64,000 bases of DNA from contig NZ_AP025226.1 in the NCBI RefSeq assembly GCF_020886315.1, positions 2,878,001 through 2,942,000 on the forward strand, given 5' to 3'. A model generated the notes under the pieces. That model worked only from the letters and a program-made list of their open reading frames with translations, was not told the origin of the DNA and did no database searches. Positions 19,953 to 32,366 of this stretch are shown one piece after another (the stretch's first letter is position 1; each line of letters opens with the position of its first letter). This stretch comes from Saccharolobus caldissimus. Its GTDB lineage: Archaea > Thermoproteota > Thermoprotei_A > Sulfolobales > Sulfolobaceae. The translations under genes and the position numbers were made by a program.

Positions 19953-20345
19953 TTACTTTACTACAAGAACTGGAATATTGGATTTTGACACAAGCTCACT
20001 TGACACACTACCTAGTATAGCCTTTTTAATTCCAGTTAATCCTCTACTACCAGTAACTATAAGATCACAACCAATGTTATTACAATACTGAAGTATTGCG
20101 TCAGCAACATCGTTACTCTCAAGAATTTTTGAGACTACTTTATATCCTTCCAGTTCTTTTACAACTTCATTTTGCATTTCCATTGCTTTACGTTCTGTTT
20201 GGATTATAACTTGTTCTGGACTTTTTGGTGCTTCTTTTACAACTGTAACTAGATGTATTTCGTCCTCAGCTTTTATTAACCTTAATGCGAAAAACAGAGC
20301 CTTCTTTGCGTGATCTGAGCCATCATATGCTATAACCACTTTCAT
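19953..20345 (-). CDS. Universal stress protein (UspA family)
   Basis: 130 residues; MKVVIAYDGSDHAKKAL opening with the nucleotide-contacting Asp and a GSRGLTGIKKAILGSVS ATP loop. Same fold and length as the protein at 9772 but only moderately alike. It precedes the DrrAB-like exporter on the same strand by 50 bases. Both UspA proteins in this window sit next to an ABC-2 exporter, which may be more than chance. Confidence 0.93.
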   Translation of the reverse strand: MKVVIAYDGSDHAKKALFFALRLIKAEDEIHLVTVVKEAPKSPEQVIIQTERKAMEMQNEVVKELEGYKVVSKILESNDVADAILQYCNNIGCDLIVTGSRGLTGIKKAILGSVSSELVSKSNIPVLVVK

Positions 20346-20442
20346 ACTAAATATAATTCTCTGTTAACAGATTTTTAAAAATATCGATCAAAATTATTAA
20401 AAAGTTTTCATAAAAAAGATACAACTAGTAAGATTAAAACTT

Positions 20443-21834
20443 TCATCTACTAATGACTTTTCTAAGGTATTCTTCAATAGTTATTAATTCATTATTTTCA
20501 TCTACAATCAACGAACCTGGATAACCTTTACTTGCCTTTAAAATATACCATGAAATTACTAATATTGCAAATATTGATAACATTGCTATTTGAACGTAAT
20601 CCATTGATAATATTGATTCAAAATCTCCCCAGCCATTTATTAACGTTGCAACAATAGGTATAATAATATATCTTAACTTTAGGCCATTAATTCTCCAGCA
20701 AAATAAAGGGGCGCCAAAACCATCAAATATTCTTCCTAAAATCCATAAAACTCCTTCTACAGCAGCTACTTCACTAAAAGCTGCAGTTATTCCGAGGAAT
20801 TGTACGGAAAGAATAACTATTATCGCAGTAGATATTCCAGCAATAAGAGTAGTTAGTATTGGTTCTCCTTGCTTATTAACCTTAGTGAAAATTTTCGGAG
20901 CAGCCTTTTCTCTAGCTAAGTTATATAAAATTCTAGCTGCGCCTACGGTAGTTCCTATATTTGATGCCAATAAACTATTAATTGATAATATCAATGCTAT
21001 TGCAAAGGGAATACTACCATATTGTATCATCTCTACAAATAGAGGTTGAGATACATTTGGCAGATTAGATAATGTACCAGACCATAATGCTATAATAGCG
21101 TAAGTTCCAAAAAACATTGCAGTACCTCCTATGATTAAGGCTAACCACATTCCTTTAGTAACGTTCTTATGTGGGTCCTTAGTTTCTTCTCCTAAGTAGG
21201 TTGCAGCACCAGCACCAGATATACTTACTGTGGTTAATATAAAAGCAGTAGCTAAATCGCCTATGTTCTTAATTTTTGGGACTATATAATTAATGTGAAA
21301 TCCCTTACTCAACGATAAAAGAAATAATGAAATTAGTAATATAGCTTCTGCCGTTGCACTAACTGTTACAATATATCCTAATAATTTTTTAATATGTGTA
21401 AATGAGACCAACGTTGGGTATATGACACCTATTATTGATCCTAAATAGAGAACCCAGACGGGAGAAGACATTCCTAGTAAATTAAATGCAACTGACAATA
21501 TGAGGTAAATGGAAATTACGTTGACTGCATTTAACATAACATATGCTACTGCTTCCGTAAGTGCTTCTAGAAAAGCAAATTTTTTGCTTCTCCACGCTGC
21601 GTAATTAAAATTATAAAACCCACCTGCTGAAGCAATCTTTCTAGTATATAATGAAAGTGTATATATCCATAATGCACTAGTTATCAAGGATAATAATGTA
21701 GTAAATACAACGGATGAACCAGCATACGCTATCGCGGCAGTAGTAGTTGAAACCACACTACCTAAAGGTGCAGTAACTGCCATAGCCTGTCCATAGGTTT
21801 CTTTGAACGATAGTACAGCTTTTTTAAGCTCCAT
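20443..21834 (-). CDS. APC-family amino acid permease
   Basis: 463 residues, 12 predicted helices; the conserved YLGEETKDPHKNVTKGM segment (about 208-224) is the APC loop between helices 6 and 7. Substrate not predictable. A 6-bp inverted repeat with TTTTTTAAAC TATA-like sequence lies upstream (21866-21895), suggesting regulation. Two more APC permeases occur at 24498 and 58552. Confidence 0.92.
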   Translation of the reverse strand: MELKKAVLSFKETYGQAMAVTAPLGSVVSTTTAAIAYAGSSVVFTTLLSLITSALWIYTLSLYTRKIASAGGFYNFNYAAWRSKKFAFLEALTEAVAYVMLNAVNVISIYLILSVAFNLLGMSSPVWVLYLGSIIGVIYPTLVSFTHIKKLLGYIVTVSATAEAILLISLFLLSLSKGFHINYIVPKIKNIGDLATAFILTTVSISGAGAATYLGEETKDPHKNVTKGMWLALIIGGTAMFFGTYAIIALWSGTLSNLPNVSQPLFVEMIQYGSIPFAIALILSINSLLASNIGTTVGAARILYNLAREKAAPKIFTKVNKQGEPILTTLIAGISTAIIVILSVQFLGITAAFSEVAAVEGVLWILGRIFDGFGAPLFCWRINGLKLRYIIIPIVATLINGWGDFESILSMDYVQIAMLSIFAILVISWYILKASKGYPGSLIVDENNELITIEEYLRKVISR

Positions 21835-21877
21835 AGTAGCTCCCTTTAAGCTTTACTGTCCTAAAAGTTTAAAAAAT

Positions 21878-21895
21878 TTACCTAAATTAAGGTAA
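21878..21895. promoter_or_regulatory. TTACCT-N6-AGGTAA palindrome upstream of APC permease
   Basis: Arms TTACCT (21878-21883) and AGGTAA (21890-21895) lie just upstream of the TATA-like TTTTTTAAAC on the reverse strand and about 45-60 bases before the permease ATG. Such a site next to the TFB/TBP footprint fits an Lrp-like or other dimeric regulator; inferred. Confidence 0.4.
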
Positions 21896-22028
21896 GGAGT
21901 TTCATGAAAGCTTAAAAGACATTCCCTTAAAATATTTTAAAATTAGCTTATAGGGAGCATAAAAAGCTATCATTCATCGTATCATAATATATAATAATTT
22001 TAAAATTAGATATTCGATAAAGAAAAAA

Positions 22029-22346
22029 TCATTTATTTATTTTCATAATTAACTCAAGATTTCTCTTTAAATCTTCAAATCGTATTTTCATTTCTGGTGG
22101 CATTGGTTTTTTAGGCGTAATAGAATTAAGTAATTCAAGAGACTTTGAAACTATTTGTATAGCTTCTTTTTTATCTTTATATACTTTATTATATGCTTCT
22201 CTTATTAGCTTAATAAATTCCCTCCATTTTTTCAAATCTTCTTCTGTCAATATTCCCTCCTTAATATGGTACATCTTTACATCGTCATTAACAAGAGGTA
22301 CTTCGTTGTTTAAAACTTTCCATAATATATTCTTTATGTCGTCCAT
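22029..22346 (-). CDS. Small helical conserved protein, 105 aa
   Basis: 105 residues, mostly charged helices (LKKWREFIKLIREAYNKVYKDKKEAIQIV) with a Pro-rich linker (ITPKKPMPPEMK). No membrane segment or metal site. Follows the DUF2299-like gene by 36 bases on the same strand, so probably the last gene of that operon. Not recognised. Confidence 0.6.
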   Translation of the reverse strand: MDDIKNILWKVLNNEVPLVNDDVKMYHIKEGILTEEDLKKWREFIKLIREAYNKVYKDKKEAIQIVSKSLELLNSITPKKPMPPEMKIRFEDLKRNLELIMKINK

Positions 22347-22382
22347 ACGTGATAATTTACGTTAAAAGTAGAATAAAAAACC

Positions 22383-22874
22383 TTATGTATATTTTAAGGA
22401 AGTCTGTTGCTGAGGCTCGTATGGACCAAATTTTTGAGTAAATTTTAACATTATACTAACTCCTGCATTTCTAACACTTAGTAACGTATTTATAAATTCA
22501 TTTGCAGTTAAATTATCCATAAAAAGCGGTCTAGAAACCTGAATGATGTTTGGAGCCTCTTGATTAGGCGGCATTGCCACGAAATCTACACCATATTTTA
22601 ACGCCTCTAACTGTAAATCTATTATAAATTTTACTCTTTCTTCCCTTTTTAATGACATTAAAGCACTAACATGAGTAGGATGTATTGCAATCCCCATAAC
22701 TATAATGTAAAATTTTGAATCCTCATTAATTCTAACTATACTAAGCGAGGGTCCACCTTGAGGTGGTGATACAACAATATGAAAGAATTCTTTAGCTTGT
22801 GGGGGTCTACTTATAGTTAACCCTAATTCTTTTAGCCATTCTTCTATCTGTTTATCAGCTGACCTATCAAACAT
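22383..22874 (-). CDS. DUF2299-like protein
   Basis: 163 residues, alpha/beta. The opening of an amphipathic helix followed by FHIVVSPPQGGPSLSIVRI and a strand ending in IIVMG resembles the archaeal DUF2299 family, as I remember it, whose fold is like type III secretion chaperones. Cellular role unknown; no metal or nucleotide motif seen. Overlaps the stop of the upstream hydroxyacid dehydrogenase gene by eight bases. Confidence 0.65.
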   Translation of the reverse strand: MFDRSADKQIEEWLKELGLTISRPPQAKEFFHIVVSPPQGGPSLSIVRINEDSKFYIIVMGIAIHPTHVSALMSLKREERVKFIIDLQLEALKYGVDFVAMPPNQEAPNIIQVSRPLFMDNLTANEFINTLLSVRNAGVSIMLKFTQKFGPYEPQQQTSLKYT

Positions 22875-23769
22875 AATCCTCCCTTCTTACCTCATTATCT
22901 GCTATGCCTTTGTCTATATATTTTTTAACATTTAAACAGGCTATAAACATAGCCCTCTTCATTACTTCATCATTACCATAAGCTCCAGCAGTATGTAATG
23001 TCCCAATAAAGTTCTCTAACTCCCATAGCTTAGTATTATAGAAATCTTCTCTACCATTTTTTCTCCAAAAAACATCAGTACCAAACCTAACGTCTGGTCT
23101 TTCCTTAAGTAATCTATAAATTCCTTCTTCATCAACAGTTTCACCTCTTCCTACATTGACTATTATAGCTCTTTGTTTAACGTTTTTTAGCAAATCATAA
23201 TTTAAAATGCCACGAGTTTCTTTGTTTAAAGGTAAAGTATCGACTATTATATCAGCCTCTCCAATTTTTTCCCTAAGCATAGCTATTGAATGTTTTTCGT
23301 CAAACCACTCAGGTTTCTTAAATGACCTAGAAATACCTATAACATAATTTCTAAATGCGGTCTTACCTATCCTAGCTACTTCCGAACCTATACCACCTGC
23401 TCCCAAAATTAATAAAACCTTATTTGTGATTTCATAAACAATAGTTCTTTTCCTAGTTCCAACACCCTTTGCTAATGCCAAAATTAAAGCCCATGTATGT
23501 TCAGCTACTGATAAGGAATACGCACCTGCATTTGAAAATACCTTTACATGAGGAGGAATTACAGAAAAATCTAGGTCATCTACTCCTGCTGAGAACGTTT
23601 GAATTACCTTAAGCTTTGGCATTTTACTTATTAATTCTTTATTTACTCTGCTTGGCCAAGTTAATAGAATCTCAGCATTTTTAAAATCTTCATCAGTTAA
23701 ATTATCATATTTAACATCTATTACATTTCTACATTCTTCTGGAACCTTTTCTGTTGATATTATTCTCAT
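22867..23769 (-). CDS. D-2-hydroxyacid dehydrogenase
   Basis: 300 residues. The NAD(P)-binding motif is LGAGGIGSEVA (about 135-145), and catalytic positions are visible: Arg in VNVGRGETVDEE and the His of GTLHTAGA, with a Glu between. Reduces 2-oxo acids (glyoxylate, hydroxypyruvate or a related compound) or the reverse; PLP or Zn are not needed. Leads an operon with the DUF2299-like and 105-residue proteins. Confidence 0.9.
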   Translation of the reverse strand: MRIISTEKVPEECRNVIDVKYDNLTDEDFKNAEILLTWPSRVNKELISKMPKLKVIQTFSAGVDDLDFSVIPPHVKVFSNAGAYSLSVAEHTWALILALAKGVGTRKRTIVYEITNKVLLILGAGGIGSEVARIGKTAFRNYVIGISRSFKKPEWFDEKHSIAMLREKIGEADIIVDTLPLNKETRGILNYDLLKNVKQRAIIVNVGRGETVDEEGIYRLLKERPDVRFGTDVFWRKNGREDFYNTKLWELENFIGTLHTAGAYGNDEVMKRAMFIACLNVKKYIDKGIADNEVRREDYV

Positions 23770-23898
23770 ATGCTTTATCTACTGGAGTTAGGGTTAATAG
23801 CTTATATGATAAAGAGTATTCATAAGCTCTATGAAAAATATTTTATAATTTTCGCAATTTTTTAATTAACAACTATTTTATAATATTTATTAAATCAT

Positions 23899-24291
23899 TT
23901 AAAAACCGCTAGACTTCATACGATTTATTAACTGTCTTCCATTTTCAGTAATTCTATATGTTTTTTCATAAGTAAATTCTACTAATCCACGTTCTTCTAA
24001 CTTATCTAAATATTTTTTAATTAATTTTCTACTTATATTTAATCTGTTAGATATCATATCTATCGTAACATCCTCATTAAATTCCGCTAATAATTCGAGA
24101 ACTTTTAACATGTTATACCTACATTTACTATTTTTTATCATATCTGACAGATTAATTTTATCTATTGGTAATATTACAATATATCCTTCTACAAATGGAC
24201 ATTTTAATAATGCATTTTTATAATATTTAACCATGAATAATACAAAATGAAATAAAATTATGCTAATAACAACAATCATCAGCTTTTTCAT
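23899..24291 (-). CDS. Membrane-tethered winged-helix protein
   Basis: 130 residues: one N-terminal membrane helix (about 4-22), a linker, then a winged helix at about 60-125 (VTIDMISNRLNISRKLIKKYLDKLEERGLVEF ending in TENGRQLINRM). Two Cys lie near the linker (C31, C57). A DNA-binding domain tethered to the inner face of the membrane fits a local regulator. It is divergent from the permease at 24498, with an operator-like inverted repeat between them, so the permease is a candidate target. Confidence 0.75.
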   Translation of the reverse strand: MKKLMIVVISIILFHFVLFMVKYYKNALLKCPFVEGYIVILPIDKINLSDMIKNSKCRYNMLKVLELLAEFNEDVTIDMISNRLNISRKLIKKYLDKLEERGLVEFTYEKTYRITENGRQLINRMKSSGF

Positions 24292-24405
24292 ACGCTCTTA
24301 ATAATAAGAATCATAGATAATATTTAATATCTTTGCTAAAATGATTATGGTCTCCTTCTTTAGAACATATATAATTTTTGGCGTAAGATTTATTAATAAG
24401 TAGCA

Positions 24406-24475
24406 TTTACTTAACTAAGTAAAAGTAATAATGGACTAATGGTCTTACTTTTACAATAAACAAGTAAATTTATAT
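24406..24475 (+). promoter_or_regulatory. Palindrome array and TATA box before the APC permease
   Basis: TTTACTTA-AC-TAAGTAAA (24406-24423) is an 8-bp palindrome with a 2-base centre. It overlaps the left arm of a perfect 10-bp inverted repeat, GTAAAAGTAA (24419-24428) with TTACTTTTAC (24445-24454). A TATA box (TTTATATATT, about 24469-24478) follows, about 25 bases before the GTG start at 24498. Confidence 0.55.
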
Positions 24476-24497
24476 ATTACATTTTATAGTATAAAAC

Positions 24498-26048
24498 GTG
24501 AGCAGGAAAAGTACTATATTCGTAAGAGAAACTTCTGGTTTAATAAAAAACGTCTCGTTATTAGATTCTATAGCACTTAATATAGGTAACATGTCAGCTG
24601 GAATAGCTCTATTTCAATCAATATCCCCATACATTCAACCTGGTGGAGTATTATGGTTAGCATCACTAATAGGATTTTTATTTGCAATACCGCAGCTAAT
24701 TATATACGTTTTCCTAAGTATGAGAATACCGAGAACTGGCGGAGATTATGTATGGATATCTAGGAGCTTAAATGGCGGACTTGGAGTCACAATGGCAATG
24801 GCACTCATGATAGAATCTACGGCATATTTTGCTTTAATAGCGTTTTTCACATCATCAGCAATAAACACTGTATTAACTGTAATAGGTGAATATCAACATT
24901 CTCCATTACTCTTAAATATAGCAAATAACGTAATAGTTAACCCTGCAGTAACAACTCCTACATTAGTTCAAAGCTTAATAATTTACACTATATCCGCACT
25001 AACTTTCTTGATTATTATCCTATTAAATATCTTTAAGGCAAAATGGGGATATAAATTGGTTACTGGGCTAGGAATATTCTCTATGTTGACCCTAGTTATG
25101 GCAATAGTAGTATTAGGAGTTAATGCAGGGGATTTCTATAGTAAAATATCCACCCTTATTTCAGCTAATAATTTGAACGTTACAATTCCATCTACTAAGC
25201 AATCATTCTTACCTCCGACAATCTCACTTACAGCTACACTTTTCTTGCTACCTTTCTTCGCTTTATACACTTATCCTTGGATGCAGGCAGGTCCAGCAGT
25301 TGCCGCAGAATTTAAGGGAAAAAGAACGTTAAAGTGGAATCTGCCAATTTCTTTAATAATAACTGCAATTTTGGTAACTATTGGTTTCCTAGAAATGGAC
25401 TTAATAGCAGGATATAATTTTAACGTTCAAGCATATCCAACGTTCGTTTATAATTTCTGGACCGCTTCAATTGCAGTAGCCTCTAATGCAATTTTACAAT
25501 GGATTATTGGGTTAGGACTTATAGCGTGGAATATTTACGTATTAGCTTACGGTGTAATAGTCTTCGCCAGATATGTATTTGCACTATCTTTTGATAGAGT
25601 ATTACCTTCAAAGTTCAGTGAATTAAATAAGTATGGATCTCCAGTTTACGCTCACAGTCTAGATTTAGCATTTACATTGTTACTTCTTTTAATCCCAGTA
25701 TTCTCTATAAATGCGGCTCTATCCTTATACGGTGCTACAATCTTAGGTAGCTTATACTTCTTAGTAGTAAGTATTGCTGGTTTAGTTTTTGGAATTAAAA
25801 ACAAGAATTATGTATTGCAAATCGCTGGCATAATATCAGCAGGATATTTCGCATATTTAACCTACGTAGCTGCTACAAATCCAGATTTTGGATTCATGGA
25901 ACCTAACGGAGTACCCAATTTAATAACTACAGCCTTCGTTATAGGAACTTTATTAATTGGGGTCTTAACATATGTTCTTTCAAAGGTAATAAATAAGAGA
26001 AGAGGCATCGATATAGATTTAGCTTTTAAAGAAATACCTCCAGAGTAA
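24498..26048 (+). CDS. APC-family permease, long form
   Basis: 516 residues, 12-14 helices. The motif [18 protein letters not shown] after helix 6 and the opening [15 protein letters not shown] identify the APC superfamily; the extra-long loop (about 225-245) before helix 6 is characteristic of this archaeal branch. GTG 24498 is the start given its position relative to the TATA box; translation would be leaderless. Substrate unknown. Confidence 0.9.
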   Translation: MSRKSTIFVRETSGLIKNVSLLDSIALNIGNMSAGIALFQSISPYIQPGGVLWLASLIGFLFAIPQLIIYVFLSMRIPRTGGDYVWISRSLNGGLGVTMAMALMIESTAYFALIAFFTSSAINTVLTVIGEYQHSPLLLNIANNVIVNPAVTTPTLVQSLIIYTISALTFLIIILLNIFKAKWGYKLVTGLGIFSMLTLVMAIVVLGVNAGDFYSKISTLISANNLNVTIPSTKQSFLPPTISLTATLFLLPFFALYTYPWMQAGPAVAAEFKGKRTLKWNLPISLIITAILVTIGFLEMDLIAGYNFNVQAYPTFVYNFWTASIAVASNAILQWIIGLGLIAWNIYVLAYGVIVFARYVFALSFDRVLPSKFSELNKYGSPVYAHSLDLAFTLLLLLIPVFSINAALSLYGATILGSLYFLVVSIAGLVFGIKNKNYVLQIAGIISAGYFAYLTYVAATNPDFGFMEPNGVPNLITTAFVIGTLLIGVLTYVLSKVINKRRGIDIDLAFKEIPPE

Positions 26049-26166
26049 AATATTCCCATTTTTTGATACTTTATCTTATTTTAATCATTTAATTAAAAAG
26101 CTAAAAACAAAATAAATTTTTAATTAAGTTATAAAATTATTTGTAATATTATTATATAGAAGATTT

Positions 26167-27909
26167 TTAAATCCTTATAATTTTTACAGAATCTATATTA
26201 AGAATTGGAGTTCCTCCGTATTTTCCCTTCTGATATCCGATTATGGAATTTAATGGCTTACCCTCTAAAGTGAATAGAGTTGATTTATATACAAATAGTA
26301 CACCTCGTGGTATGCTAACATCTTTCTTAAATTTGACTCTTATTTTTCCGTAATCTGTGACTAAATAACCCTCACCATCGTAATCGGAATTAAAAATAAT
26401 AGCCTCTCTATTTCCGTAAATTTCCTTAAATTGGCTATTAGTGTAATTAGGATGGGAGGAATAAACGATAACGTATTCATTTACCTTATTTAATTTACTG
26501 GGCAATGGCTCAACTTTTATTTTCCCTTCAGGATATTTGGGTTTTAATTTAACGAATCCTCTGGATTTTAGTTCATTTACGTTAACCCTAGTAGCTCTTT
26601 CTATTGCTAACCATTCATCTTCATAAATTAAATCATCATTTACTTCCAATTTTCTAGCTAGCATTCTCATTAATTCTATTTCAGTTATACCTCTTTTAGG
26701 AAACATAGGTTTATTGTAAATTAAGTAATTATGCCAATAACTGTATACTACATCTTCTTTTTCTAAATAAGTTGGAGCAGGTAAAACCACATTAGCTATC
26801 TTAGCTGTCTCTGACCAGAAAGGATCATGAACTACTAAGAAAAGCCTGCCTTCCTTTACTGCCTCACAAATTCTATCTGACATAGGCAAGGAATGAAGAG
26901 GATTTGAATTCCATGTAAAAATAAAAGTTATTTTTCCTTCTTCTATTTCCTTTCCTATTTCTGCCATTCCTACTATTCTAGAAGGCGAATATTTATGTAG
27001 ACCTCTTAAATATTTAAAATCTATGCCTAATCCTTGAGAATTAGAATAGTAAAAGCCAACCCTCATACCTAATAATGCAGGTATTAATGAGATCAATGAA
27101 ATTGAATCTCCTCCGTTTATAGTCCTGCCTAAAGCAAAGCCTATTATTGTTAAAGGCTTCTTCTCATAATATAATTCCGCTAACTCATTAATTTCTTCCA
27201 TCCTTAATCCAGTATATTCCTCAATTACATCGTCACTAAATGAAAAAATATAAGATTTCAATCTTTCTGGCTCGTCTAAAAGACTTGTACTAGCTAAACC
27301 TCTCTCGAATAACTTTTTCATAATGCCTATAGCTAGATAAGCATCACTACCAGGTTTTATTAAATAATACTTTTCACTCCTTTTTGCAGTTTCACTTATC
27401 CTTACATCTATTACAATTTTATATTTATCTTTAATTAAATTCCATCCATGTATAAAACTAAATACTGTTTCACTCCCCCATATTACAAATGAATTAAAAT
27501 TCATAAAATCCTCTGGAAATGCCCCTACAGAACTGCCGTAATGTAGTTTAATTGCCTCATGTCCTTCTGCACTACAAATAGAATAATCAGTGGAGGCTAC
27601 GCCAAGGACGTTCCATAATCTAGCTGGGAAATACCAGGTTAATAAACCTTGATTTCCATCATAATCAATATGAAGCATTTCTTGCTTATCTCTCTTCCTT
27701 ATCTCTTTACTTATGTAATCTAATGCTTCATCAATTGTTACTTCTTTCCCTTCAATATATGCTGAATTTATACGATTTTTATCATTTCTCTTTAAATCAG
27801 CTATTCCTCTAGAACATGTAAAACCGTTTATTGGAAAGACATTTAGGGGTTTATGATCATCGTCGAATATACAAGTGTCATAACAATCACGGGTGCAAGC
27901 GTGAACCAT
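26167..27909 (-). CDS. Molybdopterin oxidoreductase (DMSO-reductase superfamily)
   Basis: 580 residues. An N-terminal Fe-S site is visible as [10 protein letters not shown] and, after about 18 residues, a fourth Cys in GFTCSRG, followed by bis-MGD contacts and a C-terminal molydop-binding domain ([16 protein letters not shown]). There is no Tat signal, so a cytoplasmic enzyme. The residue at the metal in VWGSETV/CSAEGH is not certain. Substrate is not predictable (formate, polysulfide or other oxoanion are all open). No electron-transfer partner lies next to it. Confidence 0.85.
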   Translation of the reverse strand: MVHACTRDCYDTCIFDDDHKPLNVFPINGFTCSRGIADLKRNDKNRINSAYIEGKEVTIDEALDYISKEIRKRDKQEMLHIDYDGNQGLLTWYFPARLWNVLGVASTDYSICSAEGHEAIKLHYGSSVGAFPEDFMNFNSFVIWGSETVFSFIHGWNLIKDKYKIVIDVRISETAKRSEKYYLIKPGSDAYLAIGIMKKLFERGLASTSLLDEPERLKSYIFSFSDDVIEEYTGLRMEEINELAELYYEKKPLTIIGFALGRTINGGDSISLISLIPALLGMRVGFYYSNSQGLGIDFKYLRGLHKYSPSRIVGMAEIGKEIEEGKITFIFTWNSNPLHSLPMSDRICEAVKEGRLFLVVHDPFWSETAKIANVVLPAPTYLEKEDVVYSYWHNYLIYNKPMFPKRGITEIELMRMLARKLEVNDDLIYEDEWLAIERATRVNVNELKSRGFVKLKPKYPEGKIKVEPLPSKLNKVNEYVIVYSSHPNYTNSQFKEIYGNREAIIFNSDYDGEGYLVTDYGKIRVKFKKDVSIPRGVLFVYKSTLFTLEGKPLNSIIGYQKGKYGGTPILNIDSVKIIRI

Positions 27910-27983
27910 AATTTTTAAATGTTATCGAATATTATAAGATTATGTGAAGAGAGCGACCGTAGCTGAGGGATGAAGAAATTCCT

Positions 27984-28919
27984 TTAAGCAGATAATCTCA
28001 ACAAAATTGTTATGGAAATTACGTATACCCCTAATAGGGCTATGCCTTCGTTTATTTTTATGTTCCTATCCCTTAATATTTCAAGGGTTATAGTTGTGAC
28101 TACAAGAATTAAAAGAAGATAAACGAAAGAGGACCGTAAACTAATTGACTGCCATAATCCTATTATGCTTAAAAGAAGTGTCATGTTTTCTAATTTACTA
28201 CCCATAAAGTTCATTACGGCAGTTGTGACATCTGAAGGAGAATCGTAAACTAATTTTATTGCAGTTAAATTTTCCTCTAATTCAGCTGCTATTGGAGTAA
28301 GTAAGATGGAGATCAATAGTAGGGGCATATTAAGATCTTTGGCAACACTTACTACTGTTATTATAAAATATTTAGACAAAAATATTAAGGAAACTCCTCC
28401 AATGAGGAGATAGGTTAAACTCCTTTTAAAACTCCCTTCTTCCTTTTTCACGTTACCGTCGACAAAGTAACTATATCTTTTATATATGTAATATGCATAT
28501 GGCACAATTAATAGGAAGGACAAGAAAAAGTCTAATTTTCCATACATTATCGCTATTGCGAGGATAATTGTAGCAATTAGTAAAGAATTATATTCTATAC
28601 TAATATCTTTATCCAATCTTATTATTTTTGATCTATACTTAATATAGTAAAAAATTGAGATAAAACCTAATCCTAAGGTAAATAATAATATGTTTCCACC
28701 TAAAGCTGAACCTATTGCGAAATTGTAAATTCCGTTTAATACTGCTTGAATTACCATAATGGTTTCGGGTAGAGCATATATTACTCCTAATATTACACCG
28801 CCTGTCATACCCCTTCCTAAGATTCTCTCTAACTCCTCTGTTCCCTTTGACATTAAATTAGCGGTAATACCTACTAACACTAATAAGATAATAAGTTGGA
28901 ATATTAATATCCAGTCCAA
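27984..28919 (-). CDS. Sodium/calcium exchanger (CaCA) family protein
   Basis: 311 residues, about ten helices in two inverted halves. The alpha repeats are visible: GVIYALPETIMVIQAVLNG followed by GSALGGN in the first half, and LLTPIAAELEENL followed by NFMGSKLENM in the second. These acidic residues bind the cation. Exchanges Ca2+ (or another cation) for Na+ or H+ across the membrane. Confidence 0.87.
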   Translation of the reverse strand: MDWILIFQLIILLVLVGITANLMSKGTEELERILGRGMTGGVILGVIYALPETIMVIQAVLNGIYNFAIGSALGGNILLFTLGLGFISIFYYIKYRSKIIRLDKDISIEYNSLLIATIILAIAIMYGKLDFFLSFLLIVPYAYYIYKRYSYFVDGNVKKEEGSFKRSLTYLLIGGVSLIFLSKYFIITVVSVAKDLNMPLLLISILLTPIAAELEENLTAIKLVYDSPSDVTTAVMNFMGSKLENMTLLLSIIGLWQSISLRSSFVYLLLILVVTTITLEILRDRNIKINEGIALLGVYVISITILLRLSA

Positions 28920-28967
28920 CCTATTAAAAAATACGTTTTTCTTCCCTATAAGCTATAATGAAAAAAA

Positions 28968-30497
28968 TTACAAATATTCCCATATTCCTTTACCCTTGTA
29001 ATTATATACTATTGACTTATATGCAGTCACATACTCAATTGTATATCCTATACCTTCTCTACCTATTCCAGAGTCCTTTCTACCACCAAATGGGAAGTAC
29101 CCTATACCATGTCTAGGATAATCGTTTATATAAATTGCCCCTACTTCAAGGAATCTTTGAAGCTTTCTAATTTTATTTATATCCTTTCCGAATATTGCGG
29201 CATCAAGACCATATCTCCTTCCGTTTGATATTTCTATTGCCTCATCCACATTCTTAACCTTAACTAAAAGTGCAGCAGACGCAAAAACCTCCTTGTTATA
29301 AAAGTACATATCCTTTAAGGACTCTTTAGGTGCCTCTATTAATACTGGTTCTATATAAGTAGGGCCTATTCTCTTACCTCCAAACAATATCTTACCTCCT
29401 TTCTCAATCGCGTCCTTAATAGCGTTTTCCCACTCGTCTGCAGTTTTAGCATCTATAATAGGGCCTACAGTAGTAGATGGATCTCTAGGGTCTCCTACCT
29501 TAACCGATTTAGCTAATTCCTTAACTATTAATTCCTTTAAAGTATCGTAAATTTCCTCCTCTGCTAAAATAAGTTTTACAGAGTCACATCTTTGACCAGT
29601 ATAGCTTATTATGCCAGTTACTATTCTCTGAGCCGCCCAGGCTAAATCAGCGTCACTTAGAACTATAGCAGGATCTCCTCCACCTAATTCCATAATGAAT
29701 TGCTTAATTCCGGCATGTTTTATTACCTCCTCACCCGTTTCCGTACTCCCAGTAAGTGAGATTGCTTGAATTCTTTTATCCGCAACCACATTATTCATAT
29801 CTTTTCCAGGAACTGTAATTATTGCAAACGAATCCTTTGGAAATCCAGCTAATTCCATCACCTTAGCTAACATCAAAATCGGTAAGGGAGTTGAGGAAGG
29901 TGGCTTTATAATGATTGCATTACCAATTACCGTTGTATATACTATTTTATTTACAGTATCAAAGAGGGGATAGTTAAATGGTACTATTGCTAACACTACA
30001 CCGATTGGTTCTCTTCTTACTATAGCTTCCGTTTCTAAAGTTTCAGAACTCCAGTCTCCAGGTACGTAATCTCCTCTAGTTTCTCTCACATCTAAGTCAG
30101 CCCTTATTAATCTCTCTATTGCAGCATTAACTTCACCTTCAGCTGCTGCCTTAGTCTTACCGTTGTTAATTATTAAAACATTAACGAAATCTTCTCTAAA
30201 TTTATCTATCAGCGATGCCATTCTTTCGTAAATTTTTAATCTCTTCTCTCCAGGTGTGTCTCTAATGCTCCATCTCCCCTTTTTATATATTAAGTCAATA
30301 GTATTGTCTATTTGGTTCCAATGAAGCCTAGGAATTCTAGCAATTATATTTAAGTCAATCGGACTAACCACATCCTGCCATTCATCTCCTCCAATCCATT
30401 GTCCTGCTAAATAAGTTTTAAAATAAGGAAGACCGTCTTTTATCTCGAAAATTTCACTAAACTCTTTCGAATTAATAGTTAGAGAACTTTTCTCCAT
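28968..30497 (-). CDS. gapN: Non-phosphorylating glyceraldehyde(-3-phosphate) dehydrogenase
   Basis: 509 residues. Oxidises glyceraldehyde-3-phosphate to 3-phosphoglycerate with NAD(P)+ without making ATP, at the end of the semi-phosphorylative Entner-Doudoroff branch. Aldehyde-dehydrogenase residues are visible: nucleophile Cys in [10 protein letters not shown], general-base Glu in [10 protein letters not shown] chose ATG 30497 ([13 protein letters not shown]) over a TTG seven codons upstream because it gives the length I remember for the Saccharolobus enzyme. Last gene of the gad-kdgA-kdgK-gapN operon, 45 bases after kdgK. Confidence 0.95.
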   Translation of the reverse strand: MEKSSLTINSKEFSEIFEIKDGLPYFKTYLAGQWIGGDEWQDVVSPIDLNIIARIPRLHWNQIDNTIDLIYKKGRWSIRDTPGEKRLKIYERMASLIDKFREDFVNVLIINNGKTKAAAEGEVNAAIERLIRADLDVRETRGDYVPGDWSSETLETEAIVRREPIGVVLAIVPFNYPLFDTVNKIVYTTVIGNAIIIKPPSSTPLPILMLAKVMELAGFPKDSFAIITVPGKDMNNVVADKRIQAISLTGSTETGEEVIKHAGIKQFIMELGGGDPAIVLSDADLAWAAQRIVTGIISYTGQRCDSVKLILAEEEIYDTLKELIVKELAKSVKVGDPRDPSTTVGPIIDAKTADEWENAIKDAIEKGGKILFGGKRIGPTYIEPVLIEAPKESLKDMYFYNKEVFASAALLVKVKNVDEAIEISNGRRYGLDAAIFGKDINKIRKLQRFLEVGAIYINDYPRHGIGYFPFGGRKDSGIGREGIGYTIEYVTAYKSIVYNYKGKGIWEYL

Positions 30498-30542
30498 ACA
30501 CACAATATTTCTGATCAAAAATTTAAGCGTTAGCCTTTAACT

Positions 30543-32365
<1,823 letters not shown>

Positions 32366-32366
32366 T

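Noticed and set aside
30498-30518. TTG start seven codons upstream for gapN
   Set aside because: ATG 30497 gives the expected length and the usual N-terminus; the TTG has no better signals.
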